From contig NC_064821.1 in the NCBI RefSeq assembly GCF_024166365.1, positions 50,185,093-50,249,092 of the forward strand: DNA of 64,000 bases, written 5' to 3'. The stretch's first letter is position 1; each line of letters begins with the position of its first letter. Made by a program: the position numbers and the translations under genes. The notes under the pieces were generated by a model that was not told the origin of the DNA, ran no database searches, and saw only the letters and a list, made by a program, of their open reading frames with translations. Positions 53,401-62,973 of this stretch are shown here, piece after piece. Origin of the DNA: Elephas maximus indicus. Its lineage: Eukaryota; Chordata; Mammalia; Proboscidea; Elephantidae.

Positions 53401-56400
53401 AGTAAGATGTTATTAGCCATGTTAGTTCATGGCCAAAGAAAGTGTCAAAACCAGAAGGAGATAGGTCAGCAATGGAAACAGAAAAGGGAAGTATCTGATG
53501 TAACTGGTGATAGTATCAGTCTAAGCAGTGACCACCCAGGTCAGCCAGGCATCTGACCCCCTGGGCCGGTGTGTATCCCTGTCACAGAGATGGCTGCATG
53601 TGAGTGCACAGCCTGGTGCCATTAATATCTGACCCTCAGCTCTCACTTTGTTCTGATTCCTTGCCCACTAAATAATTTTCAGATAATTTGGCTTCTCAAG
53701 TAGCTTGTCAGTAGGGACAGAATATGTTCATCAGACTAATGCTTGTAACTACTAAGATCCACAGTTAAATTGCTCATCATAGATTCATCAATTGCTATTC
53801 AGATTTTATGTATTTTGCAAGCTTTTGTATTATAAATTAATACCAGCTGTAGGACCCTGGCAAGCACACATTTTTGGGCTTATACGGTTGAGGACCAGGG
53901 CTTGGATCCAAGGTCATTCGACCTCTCAGTAACCATTAAAAACAACTGCAATACATTTATATATATTTTTAAAAGTACAATGATTTAATTAGCCAATTTA
54001 TTCTAATGTCCAGTTGCTAGAAAAGTGGTAACTTCAGGAAAAAGACTTCGTTTACGTATGGGTGGGGGCTGGAGAGTGGGGAGTTGCTTTTAATAATAAG
54101 GAGGAGTGGAAAATTTAGGCTAAAGAGGTACAGGTACTTAAGAGTGAATTTTGGATTCTGAAAAATCCTCAAGGGAATTAATCTGAAACTGTTTAAAATA
54201 ACATACTGGACTGAGGCTTGTGGTAAATTGTTATATAACGATTCCTGTTTCAAAAATACTCTGAGTATTTGCTTCATCTTTGTTATTTTTTGTATGAGGA
54301 GGGAGTCGGGCCAAGGAATTTGACCTCAAGACTGATGTGGCTTTTCTGGTACACCATCTGCCTTATCCCCCTGGCAGGTAGGAGATGAGGGAGCAGGCCA
54401 CTTTGTGAAGATGGTGCACAATGGGATCGAGTATGGCGACATGCAGCTCATCTGTGAGGCTTACCACTTGATGAAGGATGTGCTGGGCATGGAACACAAC
54501 GAGATGGCAAAGGTGTGTCCCCGGCACCACCCCCCCCACCTCTTAAGACCAGAAGGGATTTGTTCATGACAGTAAATCTTTCCTCATTCTTCTTCTCCTG
54601 GCCCTTCTGGTGGCCTGGATGGACTTAGCCTCATTTAAGGGAAGCAATCAGTAATAGGATTATAAAATAAGATAGGCACTAAGCAAAACATTCTCCAAGA
54701 ATCCAGATGGTAACTGTTGCCGCCATTTAGTGAGCCCGGAATGTATCAGGTCTGTGCCACTTTACACCCTGACTCACTCAACCCTGTGATTGGCCCGTGT
54801 GGGAGGCGTAGCAGAAGATTCTTTCTCATCAAGTTGGGACTGGCTTTTGGAGTTAATCAGAAAAGTTAGTCAAAGTAGGGAAGCATAAAGCAGACCTTAA
54901 AACATTTCCCCCAATGTTTTATTCTGAAATTTTTCAAACGTACAGCAAAGTTGAAAGAGCTTCACAGCATGTGTGTACCCACCACCTAGAGTCTACCATT
55001 AACATTTTACTGCTCTTGCTTCCTCATATCTGTCTGTCCCTCTATCAGTTTCATCTTATTTTTTGATACATTCAGAGTAACTACAGGCATCTTTACTTTC
55101 TTTCTAAATACTTCTGCATTGTTAACTAGATAAACATGTTAATTTAAAGCACAGAAAGGTATGTTCATTCATCCCTCACTGTCTGTAAGACCAAGGTCTC
55201 TTCTTTAGGTATGGTTCTGCTGTTCAGCACTGCAGTAATTTTTCTTGTCATCCAGCATTTCCAGTTTCAGTTATTTCAAGTGAACACAATTGAAAGATGC
55301 TTGGAAGGCACTCAGTGCAGAATCCTTCCAGCCAAAAGTTTTTTCCCCCTCACTTCTTATTTGTCTCATCCCCACTTATTTATGACTAGCTAGTTTCACT
55401 GACTTGCCGCTATCTTTCTTTCCAAAACATTCAGCTTAGCTTTCATAGAACTGGTGGTTTCTTTTTATGTTCATATTTACTTGACTGATGGAATATTTAG
55501 TATATTAATGCAACAGATATATAGGAGTGCTTTACTATGTGCTGGACCTGTTACAAATGCTGGGGATATAACAGTGAAGAAAACAAAGTCCCCGTCCTCA
55601 CAGAGCCAGAAGACAGAAAATAATCATGAGACATATAATATTAGATAGTAATAACTATTATAAAGAAAAGTAAACAGGGGTGAGGGGTAGATTTGAGATG
55701 GGGGAATCCAAAAAGACCTCTGAGGAGGTGACAGTGAACAGAGACCTAAAGAAGTGAGGGAGCGCTTGGCTCCAAGGAAAGAAGTTCTAAGAAAATCAGC
55801 ATAACCAGATGGAGACCAGAGAGTTGACTCTTGGTTAGCAGAAACTCCACTGGTGGGAGCAGAAATGTACAACCCTACTTGAGAAGAGCCTGTTCGCCTC
55901 AAATGTTCAACAGATTGTAAGCACCGCTCAGCATTTACATAGGATGAGGATGAGTCCATTAAGTAGAGGTCAGGTAGGGGAGTCCCATGTAATCCTCGTT
56001 TCCCTCACACTGTTTTCTTTATGTTCTGCACGTAGGCATTTGAGGAATGGAATAAGACAGAGCTAGACTCCTTCCTGATTGAAATCACAGCCAATATCCT
56101 CAAGTTCCAAGATACCGACGGCAAACACCTGCTGCCAAAGATCAGGGACAGTGCGGGGCAGAAGGGCACTGGGAAGTGGACAGCCATCTCAGCCCTGGAG
56201 TATGGTGTTCCTGTCACCCTCATCGGTAAAGTTCCGCTTTTCAAATGAGCACTCTCGCCCCACCGTTCTGATCTTGATGTCCTTCTGACATACTGATAAA
56301 GACTGGCAACTATGAGCCAGGTCTTTTAGAGCTTCTGTTCAGCCCTAGTCAGCTTTCAGAGCACTTTCTGCTATTTCTGCATCTGAAATAACTGACAGTG

Positions 56401-59400
56401 TGAGAGGCTGGAACCGCTTTTGAATTGCTTATAATCCTTCTCTGATTTATATGAGTTTTGAGACAACAAAGTCAAAAGTTGCTTTCTTTCTTACCTGATT
56501 TTACCTTTGGAGTAGTTTTGCGTTAGTAATGTAATTGCAGTAAATGACCTAAGATCTTTATAATGGGGAATATAACTAATGAATTTTTCATGGAAAACCT
56601 TACAGAAAAACAAAACATACTCATATTCTCAGAATTTGTTAATATTTTGCTGGAGTTTTTTCCCTCAGATTTTTAAAAAGATAAAACATTACCTATACAT
56701 TTGAAGTCCTTTAGTAGTGTTTTCCTATGTTCCCTCCCCTTCCTCTCTCCTCAGAAGAAAACCACTATCCTGACATTTGTGTGCATTCTTCCATCCATGT
56801 TTATATATTTTACTAATGTGCTAAGTATCAAACTCCAAAAGATATAGAAAGGAAATAATAAAAAACAAAAATAAAAAAGAGAGAATTAAAAAAACAAAAG
56901 CCGGTTTTTTAAAGAATAAAATAGATATACTTCTGGCAAGATCAAAAAAGAAGCCCAGCGTGTTTAATGAAAGGTTATCTTTGCTGCTGACAGTTTCTCC
57001 CTGTAATAAAACAGATTTCCTTATTTGCTGTTGCGGATATAAATTGCCTTTCCCTCCCTTCTTTTGATTTCCTGAGTAATTATGCCTCCTTCTATTTACA
57101 GTGAACTGTGGTTGTAAGGCATAGTGAGGAGGGAAGTAGGGTGTGTAGTCCAGTTCTACATAGAAGGAAGTTGGCTGCTTTCTAGCTAGTTTCAGTGATA
57201 CCATGGGCAGGGGTGGAAGGGCAATAGCTGGGAACACTTTATTCATTATTCATTTAAATGTATATGAGAGTATTAGTCTTAAAAAGAACTCTTTCCACTT
57301 GTTTTAGAGACTTTGTTCCCTTTCTACAAATCAAAGTCAGGTTAGACTTAATCGCTGGGTTGGCGCCATTTTTGTTTGCTGAACTAATGGGGAAGTAAGG
57401 CTTCTAGCTAACCCTTACGTAACTCCGAAGGGTTTACCACATTTGCCTTATTGCCCCAGTTGTCTTACAGAGCTTCCTTCCACAATCTGCTAAGTCATCA
57501 TGTGTGTGCACTGCAGTGGAAAAGAAAGAATTGGGCAAGGATAGAAAGACATCTGCTTTTGGTGTGGTTCAAGTTTGGTTAGTGTTCTCAAGTTTATGGC
57601 TAGTACCCTTTCCTCAAAAATAAAGTCCCCTGTTAGTGTCAAGAGGTTACACTTCTGGGAGATTTTACTTCATTTTGTCTATAATGGGAAAAATGGTTAA
57701 AAGAGTAATTTATTCTAATTATGTAGATTGACAACCGAGCAACTAGTCTTTTATGGGGAGTAATCTTTGAAGACACTGCAGTGGATTAATGTCCTTAATA
57801 TTAAAATACTTTAGTAAGAAGATTTTTATTCCGTGAATTAAAATTGTGAAACTTTAATGGTGATTATGGATATAATGGAGCCCTCGTGGCACAGTGGTTG
57901 AGTTTGGCTGGTAACTAAAAGGTTGGCAGTTCAAATCCACCCGCCACTCCTTGGAAACCCCATGGGGCAGTTCTACTGTGTCCTATAGGGTCACTATGAG
58001 TCGGAATCAACTTGACAGCAATGGGCGGGATGTAATGAAAATGATAAAATGTAAGAATTACAAAATGGAGTTTTTTTGAGGGGTGACTCTGTGTGACTTC
58101 CTCAATATACTAGTTGTTTCAGAACTGATGGGTAGTAAGTGCTTCAAAAGAGTCTTTGGTGAGCATTTAAAAATTAAAGTCCTCTAAATTGAAAGTGAGA
58201 TTTTACCCATAGACCAGCACTGGGTAAACCAGTGGTTTTAACTCTTATTTCCTGGAAACTCCTTCACATTGATCTTTGTGGTTGAACACCTGTATTTATG
58301 TTGGAAGACTGACTTGGAGTTTTAGTTATCAAATTAAGTGTTTTTTATAAATGTTCTTTCTGCCCCAGGTTGTATTTTCTGGTCTAAGGTAGTTGAGACT
58401 TTCAGTTCTTCGGAAAACTAAATTTTCTGCTCCAGCTCTGTTTTTCCACATCTTCTGGCCTTTTCGGTCTCTTTCCTCTGGTTTTATGTGTGAGTTTCCT
58501 AATATATTGCTTTTTCCCCCAATGCCTCCATGTAGGAGAAGCTGTCTTTGCTCGATGCTTATCATCACTGAAGGACGAGAGGATACAAGCTAGCAAAAAA
58601 CTGAAGGGACCCCAGAAGATCCAGTTTGCAGGAGATAAGAAATCATTCCTAGAGGACATTCGGAAGGTGGGGCAGAGTCCCTGGCAATAGTTTGTCCTTT
58701 GGAAGGTGGTGGGAGGTAGGGGCTAGGGGAGAACACACTGAAGCTATAGGCGGCAAGTAGAACAGCCCAGCCTTCACCTTTGATCTGATTTATAGCTTTT
58801 CCTATTCCATTGTCTTCTCTAGGGTCTGCTCAGTAGATGTGAGGTGGTTCCTCTGCTCACTGCAATTGTAGTAAGTCTTGTGTCATTCTTTAGGCCCTCT
58901 ATGCTTCCAAGATCATCTCTTATGCTCAAGGCTTCATGCTGCTACGACAGGCAGCCACTGAATTTGGCTGGACCCTCAACTATGGTGGCATTGCCCTGAT
59001 GTGGAGAGGGGGTTGCATCATCAGAAGGTAAGTGGAAGGCAGCCGTGGGACTAATGGGCAGGATGCCCCAGCCCCACGCTTACTACTGGCCTCCTTGCAC
59101 AGACCAGTGATCTGAGGCACTTGCTTGAACAGTTTCACTGTTACTGGTGCAGTTAGCCCTGTCACTGAAAACTGGCAACAAGGCAGATTTAGATTGTCAC
59201 TTCTCACTTTTTTTCTGTACATCAATGGCTCTTAATAGATTGTCTGTACCACACCTTTTGCTCCATGTTTTCATTGACCATGCGTTGACCTTAAAGCTAG
59301 CTTTAAGGGATGAGAAATGTAACTTTATACCTCTCTAGGGTGTATTTCAAGGAAACCCTGGTGGTGTAGTGGTTAAGTGCTACAGCTGCTAACCAAAGGG

Positions 59401-60239
59401 TAGGCAGTTCGAATCCACCAGGCACTCTTTGGAAACTCTATGGGGAAGTTATACTCTGTCCTATAGGGTCGCTATGAGTCAGAATCGACTCGACAGCACT
59501 GGGTGGTGGTAGTGTGGTGGTAGGGTGTATTTCAGCTTCCAACTTACTTCCTCTGTTTCCTGCCAGGTATTCATTCAGCTTGCTATAGTTAGCATTCATT
59601 GACTTCCTCCCTCTCCATTATTTCAGTGTATTCCTAGGGAAGATAAAGGATGCATTTGATCGAAACCCAGAACTTCAAAATCTACTGCTAGATGACTTCT
59701 TTAAGTCTGCTGTCGAAAACTGCCAGGTAAGTGGCTTAGAGCTTGGCAGTATGTGAATTCTCTCTGAGTGGGTTTCATGCAGGGGGTATCTGTTTTTCAT
59801 TTACCAGCACTGGTACGAATGGCAATCTGTCATTTAGAATGGAACCAGTTATGTTTTCTTTGTGGGAATCACTCATCTTGTGTTGGTTTTGTTGCCCAGG
59901 ACTCCTGGCGGCGGGCCATCAGTACGGGTGTCCAGACAGGCATCCCCATGCCCTGCTTCACCACTGCACTTTCCTTCTACGATGGGTACAGACACGAGAT
60001 GCTGCCAGCCAACCTAATTCAGGTAAACTTCTGGAGTAGCTGGTAAGCATTAGCCTGGCTGGTACCTGACGGTCATGTGCCTACATATTATCCTAACCAA
60101 CCTCATTTCTTCCTTCTAGGCTCAGCGAGATTACTTTGGGGCTCATACCTATGAACTCTTAGCCAAACCAGGACAGTTCATCCACACTAACTGGACAGGC
60201 CACGGTGGGAGCGTGTCATCCTCTTCATACAATGCCTAA
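41408..60239 (+). CDS. PGD: 6-phosphogluconate dehydrogenase, decarboxylating (complete, 13 exons)
   Basis: PGD is the cytosolic third enzyme of the oxidative pentose phosphate pathway: 6-phosphogluconate + NADP+ gives ribulose 5-phosphate + CO2 + NADPH, as a homodimer. Thirteen coding exons join to 1452 nt (483 residues, the human length). The N-terminal Rossmann domain has G10-L-A-V-M-G15 and the NADP-binding N33-R34-T35. The substrate loop is [11 protein letters not shown] (126-136). Catalytic K184 and E191 lie in [15 protein letters not shown]447 and H453 lie in the C-terminal tail, and the protein ends SSSSYNA. The all-helical dimer domain occupies roughly 180-435. The start ATG has the strong context GCCGCCATGG. 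Intron 6 uses a GC donor; the other eleven use GT. Recalled differences from human include GMEHNEMAK (human GMAQDEMAQ) and Y137H. Confidence 0.98.
41416..42181 (+). other. PGD intron 1
   Basis: The first half is still GC-rich CpG island; the second half is ordinary intron with no repeat recognised. Confidence 0.6.
42182..42257 (+). CDS. PGD: PGD exon 2, Rossmann glycine motif
   Basis: The acceptor is ccttcag and the donor is gtg|gtaagt. It codes [20 protein letters not shown] and DHGFV. GLAVMG is the dinucleotide-binding turn. Confidence 0.97.
42536..42740 (+). mobile_element. AfroSINE long type, plus strand
   Basis: It begins GGAGCACTAGTGGCTCTGTGG and has the long-type middle ('cggaagaaggatgtggcagtccgcttccataaag'). 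It ends 'gagtcagaattgactcgggcagtggg'. It lies directly 5' of an oppositely oriented RTE tail. Confidence 0.87.
42750..42858 (-). mobile_element. RTE LINE 3' tail fragment, minus strand
   Basis: 'gttgttaggtgctgtcgagtcagttctgactcatagcgaccctatgcacaacagaacgaaacactgcccggtcctg' is the RTE 3' end in reverse. It is the same segment that starts the elements at 21914 and 62066, truncated very close to its 3' end. Confidence 0.82.
43295..43474 (+). CDS. PGD: PGD exon 3, NADP-binding NRT
   Basis: Sixty codons (residues 29-88), starting [15 protein letters not shown]33-R34-T35 selects NADP over NAD by holding the 2'-phosphate. It ends AVDDFIEKL. The acceptor is tttttag and the donor is ctg|gtgagg. Confidence 0.97.
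43589..43743 (+). mobile_element. AfroSINE short type, plus strand
   Basis: It begins GGAAACCCTGGTGGCGCAG and ends GTTGGAATTGACTCAACGGC. One base is missing from the 'gtggttaag' motif. Confidence 0.88.
43880..44036 (-). mobile_element. AfroSINE short type, minus strand
   Basis: In reverse complement it begins GGAAACCCTGGTGGATCAG and ends at the 'actcatagtgaccctatagg' tail (plus reading). It faces the copy at 43589. Confidence 0.87.
44391..44853. repeat. Inverted repeat (about 60-bp arms), possible MITE
   Basis: The arm near 44398-44450 (ACCAGTGGAGATTACTTAGA and TATTCAAAAAGAATTCTA) recurs in reverse complement near 44790-44850 (ACCAGTGGAAATAATTTATTTAGATATTCAAAA). The two arms enclose about 340 bp of dissimilar sequence. 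This is the pattern of a miniature inverted-repeat DNA transposon, but I cannot name a family or see a clear target duplication. Confidence 0.7.
45021..45226 (-). mobile_element. AfroSINE long type, minus strand
   Basis: In plus reading it starts 'attgttgttaggtgctgtcaagttgattctaactcatagcgaccc', so it keeps the full RTE-like tail ending. It finishes 'gttgcaccaccaggactcc'. Confidence 0.88.
45594..45659 (+). CDS. PGD: PGD exon 4
   Basis: Twenty-two codons (residues 89-110): [20 protein letters not shown] and TT. DGGNSEY is a signature of 6-phosphogluconate dehydrogenases. The donor is aca|gtaagt. Confidence 0.97.
45660..46272 (+). other. PGD intron 4, no recognised content
   Basis: A 613-bp intron. 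No repeat or RNA gene was recognised. Confidence 0.55.
46273..46391 (+). CDS. PGD: PGD exon 5, substrate loop
   Basis: Residues 111-150: [20 protein letters not shown], then [19 protein letters not shown] and part of W150. V128-S129-G130-G131 binds the substrate carboxylate region in the family. His137 replaces Tyr as I recall in human, a position that varies (Lys in E. coli Gnd). Confidence 0.97.
47397..47410 (+). repeat. 5' target-site duplication of the intronic L1
   Basis: AATACCTATCTCGG here is identical to 50580-50593 on the other side of the L1. Confidence 0.92.
47411..50579 (+). mobile_element. 5'-truncated young L1 in PGD intron 5
   Basis: It matches the full-length L1 from 33414 to its poly-A. 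Over 34574-34725 versus 48548-48699 the two are identical for 152 bp. ORF2 remains are in pieces: a one-base loss near 47738, a short deletion near 47942 (removing about 22 bp including part after the FADD region), and a stop at 49064-49066. The 3' part 49197-49574 keeps the C-terminal frame. The element is non-autonomous, sense-oriented to PGD, and bounded by a 14-bp TSD. Confidence 0.95.
50580..50593 (+). repeat. 3' target-site duplication of the intronic L1
   Basis: The second copy of AATACCTATCTCGG, right after the A-rich tail. Confidence 0.92.
50920..51075 (+). mobile_element. Older L1 3' tail fragment, plus strand
   Basis: GTGTTGACACATTGTG (50960-50975), 'gaacagttggtgtagaaattgtcaaatgggaacataatttgctgtataaacctttact' and a terminal A-run match, in opposite orientation, the L1 tail at 2540-2700. 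Confidence 0.65.
51623..51692 (+). CDS. PGD: PGD exon 6, ends at a GC splice donor
   Basis: It completes W150 and codes [20 protein letters not shown] and CDW. The next exon begins VGDEGAG, so the exon must end at TGG|GCAAGT, a GC-AG intron. No GT donor nearby keeps the frame with exon 7. Confidence 0.95.
51693..51698 (+). promoter_or_regulatory. PGD: Non-canonical GC splice donor of PGD intron 6
   Basis: GCAAGT follows TGG at 51690-51692. All positions apart from the C match a strong U1-pairing donor, which is the usual profile for functional GC donors. Confidence 0.9.
52325..52445 (+). mobile_element. MIR SINE relic
   Basis: 'tgacattatgcaagtcatttccccgatatgggcttctgtttccttgtctgtaaaatatgggggttagactagatgatctccaaggtcc' follows the MIR consensus closely. 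Confidence 0.8.
52454..52660 (-). mobile_element. AfroSINE long type, minus strand
   Basis: In plus reading it runs from 'ccagttgttaagtcaattctgactcgtgg' to 'gtttgcgccacccaggaactcc'. It is a diverged copy. Confidence 0.8.
53017..53221 (+). mobile_element. AfroSINE long type, plus strand, with TSD
   Basis: It begins GGAGCCCTGGTGGCACAGTG and ends 'ctggatggcacctgacaacaacaa', showing the complete RTE-like tail. The flanks TTAGGACAAAGTCA and TTAGACAAAGTCAT are near-identical TSDs. Confidence 0.9.
54378..54512 (+). CDS. PGD: PGD exon 7, catalytic Lys and Glu
   Basis: Residues 174-218: [20 protein letters not shown] and on to [10 protein letters not shown]184 is the general base/acid and E191 the partner acid in the family mechanism. 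The acceptor is ccctggcag and the donor is aag|gtgtgt. Confidence 0.97.
54513..56035 (+). other. PGD intron 7 with old repeats
   Basis: About 54900-55140 resembles an old L1M 3' region ('caaacgtacagcaaagttgaaag...cccaccacctagagtc'). About 55520-55950 is the first part of the ancient repeat seen at 14330 ('tactatgtgctggacctgttacaaatgctggggatataacagtg'). No exon was seen. Confidence 0.5.
56036..56225 (+). CDS. PGD: PGD exon 8
   Basis: Residues 219-281 plus one base: [20 protein letters not shown] and on to [27 protein letters not shown] is highly conserved in the family and includes substrate-contacting Lys/Gly residues. The donor is g|gtaaag. Confidence 0.97.
56226..58535 (+). other. PGD intron 8 with an AfroSINE
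   Basis: It contains an AfroSINE at 57877-58026 and a possible old L1 stretch near 56690-56830. The rest is unassigned. Confidence 0.5.
57877..58026 (+). mobile_element. AfroSINE short type, plus strand
   Basis: It begins GGAGCCCTCGTGGCACAGTG and ends CTATGAGTCGGAATCAACTT. A few bases are lost around the 'aagtgctacggctgct' portion. Confidence 0.86.
58536..58666 (+). CDS. PGD: PGD exon 9
   Basis: It completes Gly282 and codes [20 protein letters not shown] and on to FLEDIRK (to residue 325). It has [10 protein letters not shown] where I recall QKFQFDGDKK in human. The donor is aag|gtgggg. Confidence 0.96.
58894..59027 (+). CDS. PGD: PGD exon 10
   Basis: Residues 326-369 plus two bases: [20 protein letters not shown], then the [19 protein letters not shown] segment. 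YAQGF and WRGGCIIR are family hallmarks of the helical domain. The acceptor is ctttag and the donor is ag|gtaagt. Confidence 0.97.
59028..59626 (+). other. PGD intron 10 with an AfroSINE
   Basis: It contains the AfroSINE at 59350-59506. The rest is unassigned. Confidence 0.55.
59350..59506 (+). mobile_element. AfroSINE short type, plus strand
   Basis: It begins AAGGAAACCCTGGTGGTGTAG and ends GAATCGACTCGACAGCACTG. It is one of the least diverged copies. 'gtagggtgtattt' repeats flank it (near 59337 and 59521). Confidence 0.9.
59627..59726 (+). CDS. PGD: PGD exon 11
   Basis: It completes Ser370 and codes [20 protein letters not shown] and [13 protein letters not shown] (to residue 403). The acceptor is atttcag and the donor is cag|gtaagt. 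Confidence 0.97.
59900..60022 (+). CDS. PGD: PGD exon 12
   Basis: Residues 404-444: [20 protein letters not shown], then [20 protein letters not shown] and Q. The acceptor is tgcccag and the donor is cag|gtaaac. Confidence 0.97.
60120..60239 (+). CDS. PGD: PGD exon 13, C-terminal tail and stop
   Basis: Residues 445-483: [20 protein letters not shown] and on to SYNA, TAA at 60237. R447 and H453 reach into the substrate site of the partner subunit in the known structures, so the tail is part of the active dimer. Confidence 0.97.
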   Translation, partial: AQRDYFGAHTYELLAKPGQFIHTNWTGHGGSVSSSSYNA

Positions 60240-60343
60240 CTGGACTGTTTCTGTCACCCACCACAATTCCATAAACTGGGACATTCCATTTGCCACACAA
60301 TACTGCTTACATGGCCCTCTGCCCTACTCTCTGCTCAGATCTT

Positions 60344-60349
60344 AATAAA
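60344..60349 (+). terminator. PGD: PGD proximal polyadenylation signal
   Basis: AATAAA about 105 nt after the stop, followed by TGTTTTAAG. Confidence 0.65.
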
Positions 60350-60639
60350 GTGTTTTAAGAGCCTCCTCTGAAAGAATGAAATAGAATTTATATGTAGTTT
60401 TTGAGAACTGTCATGCCCTCTCCCCTTGCCTCTTGGGGCTGTGCAGGAACTGATCATGTGCGTGACAGCTGTGAAGCAGCTCCTTGAAGCGGTCCTTTCC
60501 ACGTGCCCTCTGTGGACTAGAGAGGCCCTGTAAGTCGCCCTGGTGGGGACGGCAGCTCTTACCACAGAGATTGAGTTTTGTGGAATTTGATCTAACTGGA
60601 AGCTTTGTATCATGCAGCTGAATTGTTTTCCCTCTCCTT

Positions 60640-60645
60640 AATAAA
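60640..60645 (+). terminator. PGD: PGD possible distal polyadenylation signal
   Basis: AATAAA within CTTAATAAAAGCTAC, followed by T-rich sequence (ATATTTATGCTTTTTC). It would lengthen the 3'UTR by about 300 nt. Confidence 0.6.
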
Positions 60646-60670
60646 AGCTACATCATATTTATGCTTTTTC

Positions 60671-61639
60671 TCCAGACTCTTCAATATTTTCACCTCAGCG
60701 ACACTAAGCCATTTTCTCCGTTTAGCAGAAAGATTTGCAACCAGTTTCATTACATTTGAATCAGTTTGTTTCCTTCCAGCCTTGTTAAATTTTCCTCTGT
60801 TAAAGAAAAAAAAAAAGACTCAGAGAAACATCAAAATTCAGGGTAACGATTAACTCTGGGAGAAAGGTGAGGATGCAGGAGGGACCGTGATGTACTGATT
60901 GTTTTATTTCTTGAGTAATGGGTATGTGGATGCCCATCGTAACATTGTTTATGCCCTTTTGTATGTCAAATATTTCATAATAAACTTTTTAGAGAATCAC
61001 ATTTAAATGATGGGCTCAGCTTGGTGTAAATCGCTGCTTTTCCCATGCCTGTCCCTCACTTCGTCCCCAAGTCAGGCCCTCAGATTTGGTGTGGGGTTTT
61101 AGCAACCTCACCTGATTCTTGACCTGCCTGCATTTAATTGTCACATGGCCTGGGGACAGTGTTAACTGGTTTACTCAGTTTTACTCCAGGATGATTTTTG
61201 TGGAATGCTTCAGAAAGTTCCTAAAAGAGCTTCAGAAGAGTGAGAGCAAACAGCTTCCTTGTTTTAACAGCTGGTTTCCTATAATTTGACCTCTGACCTC
61301 CATCTCAGAACATAGCAGGGGCAGAGCTGACATGGAAGAGCAAACCTTTTCATTAAATGATTGACTTTAACTCAGATGTGAGTACTTGGCTAAACCTCGC
61401 CCCACACCTCTCTACTTGCCCCTTCTAGCCCCCTTACAAATTTAAGAAGCACTTGAGTCACTGCTCATGGGGGATTTTTTTTTTAAGGGTTGTGAACTAG
61501 CAAGTGTGGTATTTCTTGGAGGGTGATCTAGAGACCACTTGTTCTTAGGCAGATATCTCCTTATAGAATGGAGAGTGTTTTTGTTGTTGTTATTAATAAC
61601 CAAAGAGGAACAATAGAGATTTGAGGCTAAATGTAAAAA
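60671..61639. other. Downstream of PGD, no gene recognised
   Basis: The stretch near 60830-60990 resembles an old LINE 3' end with an AATAAA at 60979. The rest is unassigned. In human the next gene in this direction is CENPS; no exon of it is visible here. Confidence 0.4.
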
Positions 61640-61814
61640 ACCAAACCCACTGCCATCAAGTCCATTTCAACTCAGCAACCCTATGGGACAGAGTAGAACT
61701 GCCCCAGTGGGTTTCTAAGGCTGTAATCTTTACAGAACCAGACTGCCACATCTGTTTCCTGCAGAGCTGGTGGGTTCGAACCAGCAACCAGTCAGTTAGC
61801 AGTTGAGCACTTAA
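61640..61814 (-). mobile_element. AfroSINE long type, minus strand, 5'-truncated
   Basis: In plus reading it runs from 'aaacccactgccatcaagtccatttcaactcagcaaccctatggg' to 'ccagtcagttagcagttgagcactta'. It ends before the box A region. Confidence 0.82.
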
Positions 61815-61879
61815 AATGAACTAGATTGCCCAAAAGAGGATTTGACGTACTAACGATACTTTTCAAGAAGCTACATGTA

Positions 61880-62062
61880 CGGCGGTGTTTGACTTCAAAT
61901 CCAGGCTCCTCTACTTACTGTATGACTTTGGGCAAATTCGTATCTCTGGTCTCAGTTTTCTTGTTTGTAAAACAGGGATGATAATAGTACGTACCTCCTT
62001 AAGGCTATTTTGAGGATTCACTGAGTAAAAATAAAACAGCGCTTGGCATATATTAAGCGCTT
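61880..62062 (+). mobile_element. MIR SINE relic
   Basis: 'tatgactttgggcaaattcgtatctctggtctcagttttcttgtttgtaaaacagggatgataatagtacgtacctcc' is a clear MIR, ending near 'gcgcttggcatatattaagcgct'. Confidence 0.85.
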
Positions 62063-62065
62063 TAT

Positions 62066-62950
62066 GTTGTTGTTAGGTGCCATTAAGTCAGTTCCAACTC
62101 ATAGTGACCTTAGGTATAACAGAATGAAACACTGCCTGGTCCTGCACCATCCTCACAATCATTGTTATGCTTGAGCCCACTGTTGTAGTCACTGTGTCAA
62201 TCTTGCTCTGTTGAGGGTCTTCCTCTTTCTAACTATTTTATCAAGCATGATGTCCTTCTCCAGGGACTGATTCCTCCCGATAACATATCCAGAGTATGTG
62301 AGACATAGTCTTGACATCCTTGCCTCTAAGAAGAATTCTGGTTGTATTTCTTTCAAGACACATTTGTTCATCCTTTTGACAGTCCACAGTATGTTCAATA
62401 TTCTTCGCCAACACCATATTCAAAGGCATCGGTTCTTCTTCGGTCTTCCTTATTCATTGTGCAGCTTTTGCATGCATATGAGATGAATGAAAACACCATG
62501 GCTTGGGTCAGGCGCACCTTAGCCCTCAAAGTGATGACTTTGCTTTTAACTCTTTTTAGCACTTTGCAGCAAATCTGCCTGATGTAATGTGTTGTTTGAT
62601 TTCTTGACTGCTGCCTCCATGGGCACTGATTGTGGATCCAACAAAATGAAATCCTTGATAACCTATTTTCTCCATTTACCATGATGTTGCTTATTGGTCC
62701 AGTTGTGAGGATTTTTGTTTTCTTCATGTTCAGGTATAATCCATATTGAAGGCTGTGGTCTTTGATCTTCATCAGTAAGTGCTTTAATGAGTCTTCCTCA
62801 GATCCTGATGGTGCACTCTTCTTCATGTAGTCCAGTGTCTCAGATTATTTGTTCAACATACAGATTGAATACGTATGGTGAAAGGATACAACCCTGACAC
62901 ATAGCTTTCCTAACTTTAAACCATGCAGTATGCCCTTGTTCTATTCGAAC
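62066..62950 (-). pseudogene. RTE (BovB-like) LINE 3' part, minus strand
   Basis: Read from 62950 to 62066 it codes remnants of the RTE C-terminal half: LLMKIKDHSLQYGLYLNMKK, then ILTTGPISNIMVNGE, then LGHVI-like GYVIGRNQSLEKDIML, and ends in the tail 'gttgttaggtgccattaag' (plus reading). It is the same order as at 25705-26560. Stops and frameshifts are present, the YADD core is absent. Confidence 0.85.
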
Positions 62951-62973
62951 TATATAAATGGTAGTTATTATTA

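Larger units (their letters stand above)
51693..54377 (+). other. PGD intron 6 (GC-AG) with MIR and two SINEs
   Basis: The donor is GCAAGT and the acceptor is ccctggcag. It contains a MIR near 52325-52445 and AfroSINEs at 52454 and 53017. A G-run (53332-53341) is present. The rest is unassigned. Confidence 0.6.
60240..60670 (+). other. PGD: PGD 3'UTR region
   Basis: A short 3'UTR. A first AATAAA lies at 60344-60349 and a second at 60640-60645; the sequence between is free of repeats. Either may be used, and a third AATAAA at 60979-60984 is possible but less likely. Confidence 0.65.
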
